Assembly: GCF_014297575.1 (NCBI RefSeq)
Contig: NZ_CP060412.1
Coordinates: 2,232,001 to 2,296,000, forward strand
DNA from: Dyella telluris
GTDB lineage: Bacteria > Pseudomonadota > Gammaproteobacteria > Xanthomonadales > Rhodanobacteraceae
Length of the DNA: 64,000 nt
Direction: 5' to 3'
In this document: positions 59,953 through 64,000 of the stretch, piece by piece
Position numbering within the stretch: the first letter of the stretch is position 1
Layout of the letters: the number at the start of each line of letters is the position of its first letter
The notes under the pieces: model-generated
The model's input: only the letters and a program-made list of their open reading frames with translations
What the model was told of the DNA's origin: nothing
Databases searched by the model: none
Program-made: the position numbers and the translations under genes

Positions 59953-61110
59953 ATGGATTTCACAGTACGCAACCACTACGTGCCTCAGTGGTACCAGAAG
60001 CGTTTCCTCAATCCCGCGGCGCGCGAGGCTAAGTATTACTATCTGGACATCAAGCCCCAGGAGATTCGTAGGCCTGGCAAGCCGCCCATCACGCGTAAAG
60101 CATTGCGTCTGCTTGGTCCAGTCAACTGCTTCAAGGAAGACCATCTCTACACGTTGTTCTTTGGCGAGCACGCGACCGACGTCATTGAGCGACATTTTTT
60201 TGGACGCATCGATGCCAGCGGTGAAGCGGCAGCGTCCTTCTTCGAAAACTACGATATGCGCGAGGGTGTGCATGAAGCCTTCGGCGACATGCGCAACTAC
60301 CTGTCTGCCCAACTGTTCCGCACCCCGCGTGGCCTCCGCGTACTTCAAGGGCTCGTCAACGCGAAAAGCCATCAAGCCACATTGGAGGTGCTCGGTCGTC
60401 TCTGGCCGCTGTATCAAACCATCTGGAGCGAAAGCGTTTGGGAGGTGCTTTCCTGTCCGGACTCGCCGACGAAGTTCATCGTCAGCGATTGCCCAGTTTC
60501 GACCTATAACAAAGAGGTGTACCCGGGCTCCGAGGAGGTTCGCCGCTATGGCCATGCGTTAATTGAACGCATCGGTACGCAGACCTTATTTCCAATTGGG
60601 CCCAATCACTGCCTGGTGATTACCAACACACAGTACGCCCGGAATCCCGGCGCACCCCCAAAGAGGTTTCGGGAAAACCCCAGGTACATGGCCAACGCTA
60701 TGTTCGACCTGCGCAAGGTTCAACGCGGGCGGACTATCAACGAAGAGCAGGTCATTTGCATTAACCACGTACTCAAGACGCAGGCCCGCCGATACATCGC
60801 AGCGGCCCAGGAGGAATGGCTCTACCCGGAGCAGCGGGTCGGTAAGACCGTCTGGCCAAAATTGGGTGGACCCCATTTTCTGATGCCGGATCCGCGAAAG
60901 GTCTCGTTTACCACGGGCTTTGTGGTTGGGTTCGAGGACGGTGGCCACTGGGGCGCCAACGAGTACGGCCATCGCAACATCGACGACCCTCGCGCTCGGG
61001 CCCTGCGAGCAGTCGAATGGGATGCCCACCAGCGGGCGAAGCGGGTCTGGAATGATTGGGACAAGCGAGAGGGAAGGGAGCCTCCTCAGGACCTCCGGGA
61101 ATACTTCTAG
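59953..61110 (+). CDS. DUF4238 domain protein
   Basis: A 385-residue protein with the DUF4238 hallmarks: VRNHYVPQWYQKRFLNP at the very N-terminus and KFIVSDCPVSTYN in the middle, followed by LFPIGPNHCLVITN. The conserved HYVPQ and (V/I)SD.P positions suggest an enzymatic or nucleic-acid-related fold, but the family has no assigned activity that I can name with certainty. There is no signal peptide or TM helix, so it is cytoplasmic. It stands between an unknown membrane protein and a HEPN-like protein, in a lower-GC segment with signs of transfer. DUF4238 genes are often found in accessory regions, which fits, but a defence role is only inferred. Confidence 0.8.
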   Translation: MDFTVRNHYVPQWYQKRFLNPAAREAKYYYLDIKPQEIRRPGKPPITRKALRLLGPVNCFKEDHLYTLFFGEHATDVIERHFFGRIDASGEAAASFFENYDMREGVHEAFGDMRNYLSAQLFRTPRGLRVLQGLVNAKSHQATLEVLGRLWPLYQTIWSESVWEVLSCPDSPTKFIVSDCPVSTYNKEVYPGSEEVRRYGHALIERIGTQTLFPIGPNHCLVITNTQYARNPGAPPKRFRENPRYMANAMFDLRKVQRGRTINEEQVICINHVLKTQARRYIAAAQEEWLYPEQRVGKTVWPKLGGPHFLMPDPRKVSFTTGFVVGFEDGGHWGANEYGHRNIDDPRARALRAVEWDAHQRAKRVWNDWDKREGREPPQDLREYF

Positions 61111-61241
61111 GCGTGCGTCGTGCGGGACGCCGCTTGCAGTGCCCAATATGGACGATGCAAAGGCGGTAGCGGATAGGTAGTGTATGGCGGACGACGCCGT
61201 TGGCTCCGGAGTGGGCCGCCGCATTCCACTAGGAGTGGGTT

Positions 61242-61997
61242 ATGGACCGTACGACTGCGCTTTCGTTGCTGGCGGCCATTCTAAAAGACATCACGCTTTC
61301 TGACGGAAAGGCCGCGACCGATGCATTCCCCGGCCTGCGCGAGGTTGACGCTAAGGTTAGGGAAGTCCGGCATGTTATTGAAGGCGTGGAAGGACTGCCG
61401 CCGAACATGCTCGCTCAGTTCGACAACGATGCTAATTTTGAAACGATGAGCAGGCGCGTTCGGCTTGAAGCGCTGGCAACTCACATCAAGAGTGCCCAGC
61501 GCTTTTTGAATGCAGCGCCCGCTGCCCCAGTGAAGAGGCAAATAGTCGCACCACCAGACCTGACCAAACTGACGACAACGGTTCCGTTGCTCAAGGAGTC
61601 AGTGGAGCGTCGCTGGCGTGAAGCGCAGAAATGCGTGCATATCGGCTGCTACACATCAGGCATCATCATGATGGGTAGCGTGCTCGAAGCGCTGCTTCTT
61701 GCGCGCGCGATGTTGCATCCGTCTTTGGCCTATCAGTCGGCGAAAGCCCCTAAGGACAAGGCGGGAAAATCTCCCGCCATCCAGGACTGGACGCTCAATG
61801 CACTCGTTGATGTGGCAGTGGATGTGGGCTGGCTCAAGAGCGACCGCGGCAAGTTCAGTCATGCTCTGCGTGAGTCCAGGAACGTTGTGCATCCTTGGGT
61901 TGAGGTATCGATGAAAGCGAACTTCGATGAGGCGACGTGTCGCACGTCGTGGGAAGTCCTGCGCGCGTCAGTCGATGACCTCATTGGCTCGGTGTAG
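61242..61997 (+). CDS. hypothetical protein, possible HEPN/DUF4145-like C-terminus
   Basis: A 251-residue cytoplasmic protein. The N-terminal part (1-120) is helical with no known motif. The C-terminal part resembles HEPN or DUF4145-type helical domains: CVHIGCYTSGIIMMGSVLEALLLARAM gives the first helix pair, and KFSHALRESRNVVHPWVEVS contains R, then RNVVH, close to the RX4-6H motif of HEPN ribonucleases (the spacing from the first Arg is RX6H). If active it could be an RNase, as in many toxin and defence systems. This is inferred from a short motif. It lies 131 bp after the DUF4238 gene. Confidence 0.6.
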   Translation: MDRTTALSLLAAILKDITLSDGKAATDAFPGLREVDAKVREVRHVIEGVEGLPPNMLAQFDNDANFETMSRRVRLEALATHIKSAQRFLNAAPAAPVKRQIVAPPDLTKLTTTVPLLKESVERRWREAQKCVHIGCYTSGIIMMGSVLEALLLARAMLHPSLAYQSAKAPKDKAGKSPAIQDWTLNALVDVAVDVGWLKSDRGKFSHALRESRNVVHPWVEVSMKANFDEATCRTSWEVLRASVDDLIGSV

Positions 61998-62340
61998 GCG
62001 AAGAGTGGAAAGGTACTGTCTAGCCCAAGGTCAACATCATCGTTGGTGCAATTGGCATCCCGCTCATCGAATTGGGAATGTGCGCGGGGCGAACACAAGC
62101 GACATGCGAAGGTCGCGAAGCGTCAGGCCGTCAATGGAGGCACAAACGCTGGACTGTGGGACCTAGCCGATACGGCGCACCTAGCCAACGCTCGTCTACC
62201 GCGGCCTTCTCTTGAAAGAGCAATATTAAATTAATATTTTTGCGTTTTCGCAGTATTAAAGCCGGTGAAGAGGGCCATACAGGGCTCACCTTTTGGTATG
62301 AGCGCCGAAGCCATCGATCCTCAGACGGTCAAAGCCAGGC
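61998..62340. other. non-coding gap with AT-rich palindrome
   Basis: No convincing gene. The stretch 62219-62265 is strikingly AT-rich and includes the perfect palindrome AATATTAA-A-TTAATATT (62222-62238), then a T-run and TTTTCGCAGTATTAAA. It lies between the 3' ends of the HEPN-like gene and the minus-strand pair. Confidence 0.55.
62222..62238. repeat. AT-rich perfect palindrome
   Basis: AATATTAA, one A, and TTAATATT form a 17-base perfect palindrome followed by TTTTTG. In this GC-rich genome a run of about 20 A/T bases is rare. Options are a bidirectional transcription end, a protein-binding site or part of a recombination site; it does not look like the xanthomonad dif sequence. Confidence 0.6.
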
Positions 62341-62829
62341 CTAGGCGAGGTTGTAATAAAACTCGGCGTAGTAGTCGCCGGCCCCCACAGGCATCCGGCC
62401 AAGCGTGGCTTGCACGGTCCGAGGCACCAAGTTCACCAGGCGGGAGACTTCCTCTGACATGTTGATTCCCACCTGAGCGCATTCAATAGCCGGATGAAAG
62501 TACTCATCGATCTTCCTGCGGAGTATCGCTTCCGCGCGATGAGTACTGCCCGCGACCGCGATACAGAAACGAAAACCCTCTCCCGTGGCGTGATAGACCA
62601 TGTAAGCCACAAAGAGCCCGCGTTCGAGAAAAAGTTGATCGTGGTTTGCATCAGACATGACGACCACCTCGTCTGATAGTGAAACAGGAACATGTTCACT
62701 TGAACGGAAACCCTGTAGCAGCCGATGCCAGAGCGTAAGTGACTCTGACAGTGCGCTGGGGCGAATAGGCTCCGCCGCCAATTGCCGGAACTCAGTAAAA
62801 GTCGCCCAGTCCTCTCCGGTAGCGCTCAT
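62341..62829 (-). CDS. hypothetical protein, downstream member of overlapping pair
   Basis: A 162-residue protein of unknown function, starting MSATGEDWATFTEFRQLAAEP. It has no TM helix. Segments such as VVVMSDANHDQLFLERGLFVAYMVYHATGEGFRFCIAVAGSTHRAEAILRRKIDEYFHPAIECAQVG suggest a mixed alpha/beta fold. ATG at 62829 is chosen because the longer open frame upstream runs against the frame of the partner gene. It overlaps the 3' end of that gene by 38 bp, a strong sign of coupling. No known family is recognised. Confidence 0.6.
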   Translation of the reverse strand: MSATGEDWATFTEFRQLAAEPIRPSALSESLTLWHRLLQGFRSSEHVPVSLSDEVVVMSDANHDQLFLERGLFVAYMVYHATGEGFRFCIAVAGSTHRAEAILRRKIDEYFHPAIECAQVGINMSEEVSRLVNLVPRTVQATLGRMPVGAGDYYAEFYYNLA

Positions 62830-63145
62830 ACGCTTTGGCACATTGATCCTTGCTTGGTGGATGCGCCGAAGACCCGCGCGACACGGGGAGTTGCACACGG
62901 TACCAAGCCTCAAACTCCGGCAAATCCAACATGACGTTGGAGCGCGCTGCGTCGTACTCGGGCCCAATGTCGCCCTCCCGTAGTTGCTCCAAAGCACTAA
63001 GTGTGCGGACCGTTTGATCGGCCTTTCGAGCACGCGCAGATGCTGAGCCAGCTGCATGGGCATAAGCACTCGCCCAGATGACTTTCTCCATTTCAGACAG
63101 TCGTGCCCAGAGATAGATCGGGCTGTGGTGTTTGATCGTGGCCAT
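62792..63145 (-). CDS. hypothetical protein, upstream member of overlapping pair
   Basis: A 117-residue, mostly helical protein starting MATIKHHSPIYLWARLSEMEKVIWASAYAHAAG. It has no Cys and no membrane segment. A very good ribosome site (AAAGGAG) precedes the ATG on the minus strand. Its 3' end overlaps the next gene by 38 bp. Size, order and overlap are like those of two-gene toxin-antitoxin or immunity pairs, but I see no family motif in either protein. Confidence 0.6.
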   Translation of the reverse strand: MATIKHHSPIYLWARLSEMEKVIWASAYAHAAGSASARARKADQTVRTLSALEQLREGDIGPEYDAARSNVMLDLPEFEAWYRVQLPVSRGSSAHPPSKDQCAKAYERYRRGLGDFY

Positions 63146-63504
63146 GGCTCACTCCTTTCATTGAAGGGAACGCCTAGGCGGATAGTTCCGCACGCCTAAA
63201 AGACCACAACGGGTTGTCATCGATTGAGACAGGACCATACGCATCGCGGCAAGCGATGGCGTATATGCGCGGCTGCGCATGTGCACTCGAGTCCATGCCC
63301 GATCTCAATGCATCTGGGACCGTTTGCAAGCTGCATTTTCTTAAGCGGAACAATGCTTTTCGGCTCGATTGGCGTTAGTAGTACGCGCAACGTTTCTCTT
63401 TATAAACAATGACTTGCGTAATTCATAGGCAAAGAGTACTGTGACCTCGTACCGATCTAATCCGATTCAGTCAGATCTAGTCCGATCCAATCGCGGAGGA
63501 CGCA
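63146..63504. other. non-coding gap with divergent promoters
   Basis: No convincing gene. The left end carries the ribosome site of the minus-strand pair; the right end carries two 15-bp direct repeats (63454-63488) and the ribosome site of the HTH gene. The middle is of moderate GC and has no clear structure. Confidence 0.5.
63454..63488 (+). promoter_or_regulatory. two 15-bp direct repeats before the HTH gene
   Basis: GATCTAATCCGATTC (63454-63468) and GATCTAGTCCGATCC (63474-63488) match at 13 of 15 positions and start 20 bp apart, close to two helical turns. A partial third TCCAATC follows. They end 16 bp before the GTG start of the HTH gene, as expected for an autoregulatory operator or iteron-like array. 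Confidence 0.6.
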
Positions 63505-63786
63505 GTGCGCCGATCAGCAACCTTCCAGATGCTTGTGAAGTCGCACGGATTCATCCTGTCCGCGGGAGCGACCGCCAAGGTGATGGGCTTCGGGAGTACC
63601 GATGCGCTGCGCTTTGCACGGGCTGCCGGTCGGCTCCCGATCCAGATGTTTCTTGTCGAAGGGCGCCGAGGCTGGTTTGCCTCGGCCGAAGACGTTGCTA
63701 CATGGCTAGATAAGACGACGGTCGCCAGTCGAAAAAACTCGCCCAAGAAGGCTAAGAACACCAAACAAAAAGCCACCGCTGATTGA
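63505..63786 (+). CDS. small HTH DNA-binding protein
   Basis: A 93-residue basic protein. The core, LSAGATAKVMGFGSTDALRFARAAGRLPIQMFLVEGRRGWFASAEDVATWLD, looks like an excisionase/MerR-type winged helix in which a helix pair is followed by a wing and a W-L helix. The tail is a Lys-rich extension (RKNSPKKAKNTKQK). Start is GTG at 63505 with GGAGGA upstream. Its stop lies inside a terminator hairpin. Such proteins serve as recombination directionality factors or small repressors in mobile elements; no integrase gene is visible within the window. The two direct repeats just upstream are its likely targets. Confidence 0.72.
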   Translation: MRRSATFQMLVKSHGFILSAGATAKVMGFGSTDALRFARAAGRLPIQMFLVEGRRGWFASAEDVATWLDKTTVASRKNSPKKAKNTKQKATAD

Positions 63787-63800
63787 GCGGTGGCTCTTTT
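63771..63800 (+). terminator. Rho-independent terminator overlapping the HTH gene stop
   Basis: AGCCACCGCT and AGCGGTGGCT form a perfect 10-bp stem around GATTG, followed by CTTTT. The stop codon of the HTH gene lies in the loop and right arm. Confidence 0.9.
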
Positions 63801-63879
63801 ATGTCAACGCCAGAGAGACGCGTCGTCTCAGGAGGGTCGCTAACGGGAATCCCTAGCGGAACAACGTAAGCCAGGAATG

Positions 63880-63913
63880 AAAAGGCCTACGTGGGTTGGC
63901 GCTCACGTAGGCC
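63880..63913 (-). terminator. hairpin with minus-strand T-run, probable end of a gene beyond the window
   Basis: GGCCTACGTG (63884-63893) and CACGTAGGCC (63904-63913) form a perfect 10-bp stem with a 10-base loop. On the minus strand it is followed by TTTTC, which suits a terminator of a leftward gene starting outside the right edge. Confidence 0.6.
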
Positions 63914-63977
63914 CTATTAAGTGCAGACTTTAGGTCGTCGGCACTTGTAGCTTCCTGCGCTCCCCATCAAAAGTCAA

Positions 63978-63996
63978 TAGGCCCTCGCTGGGCCTA
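63978..63996. repeat. short inverted repeat near the right edge
   Basis: TAGGCCC and GGGCCTA flank TCGCT. It shares the TAGGCC core with the stem at 63884-63913, so the two may be related elements. No gene is visible between 63801 and the window end. Confidence 0.5.
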
Positions 63997-64000
63997 CATG

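Noticed and set aside
62222..62265. Chromosome dimer resolution (dif) site
   Set aside because: The palindrome has no match to the XerC/XerD arms and lacks the usual 6-bp centre; only AT-richness is shared.
63224..63412. 62-codon open frame upstream of the HTH gene
   Set aside because: No ribosome site, no motif, and composition like non-coding sequence.

Overview
The window looks like a chromosomal segment of a GC-rich gammaproteobacterium. The closest fit is the Xanthomonadales, probably Rhodanobacteraceae (Dyella, Luteibacter or Rhodanobacter type). The reasons are the very GC-rich coding sequence, the DcaP-like porin, the palindromic REP families, the MHS-type transporter with an extra periplasmic loop, and the pairing of phhA with a divergent Lrp/AsnC regulator. 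This placement rests on gene content and sequence style, not on a marker-gene search. I saw no tRNA, rRNA, CRISPR array or transposase gene.

Layout. 0-5 kb: acetyl-CoA synthetase (cut by the left edge), divergent from a DcaP-like porin and an MFS carboxylate/H+ symporter, which together look like an uptake and activation unit for small organic acids. 5-14 kb: a GlsB-type stress membrane protein, two patatin-like lipases, a radical SAM protein, an S9 peptidase, a zinc-ribbon protein and fructose-1,6-bisphosphatase. 14.5-17.2 kb: a glutathione-linked cluster (DJ-1/PfpI-like protein, small coupled ORF, GFA protein, GST, WYL regulator). 17.3-20.8 kb: a SulP transporter overlapping a DUF885 metallopeptidase. 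20.9-22.8 kb: an SRPBCC protein divergent from an Xre/RES toxin-antitoxin pair. 22.9-25.2 kb: OmpW with an FNR-like box, then phhA and its divergent Lrp regulator. 25.2-33.6 kb: acyltransferase/YheT pair, DUF3224, sorbosone dehydrogenase-like, PEBP, a YqjD/YqjE-type envelope operon ending in an AI-2E transporter, GNAT and an alpha/beta hydrolase.

33.6-37.6 kb: a LytS/LytR-type two-component system flanked by two paralogous PD40 beta-propeller proteins. 37.7-45.8 kb: a tripartite RND efflux operon (adaptor, pump, outer-membrane channel) with an overlapping SDR gene, divergent from a LysR regulator. 45.9-48.5 kb: uppP and glnA; glnA has a textbook sigma-54 promoter and an upstream NtrC site. 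48.7-52.4 kb: a 1200-residue autotransporter with a proline-rich linker. 52.4-58.7 kb: an unknown membrane-anchored protein, an M23 peptidase and a divergent GH39/GH43 xylan-type glycosidase pair sharing a LacI-family operator.

58.7-64 kb is different in character: lower GC, unfamiliar genes, long non-coding gaps, AT-rich and iteron-like sequence. It holds a membrane protein, a DUF4238 protein, a possible HEPN/DUF4145-like protein, an overlapping orphan pair on the minus strand and a small HTH protein. It is the best place in the window for an undescribed system, possibly defence-related, but that is inference. Three families of interspersed palindromic repeats run through the core region, one of them lying inside the apparent coding sequence of the RND channel gene.
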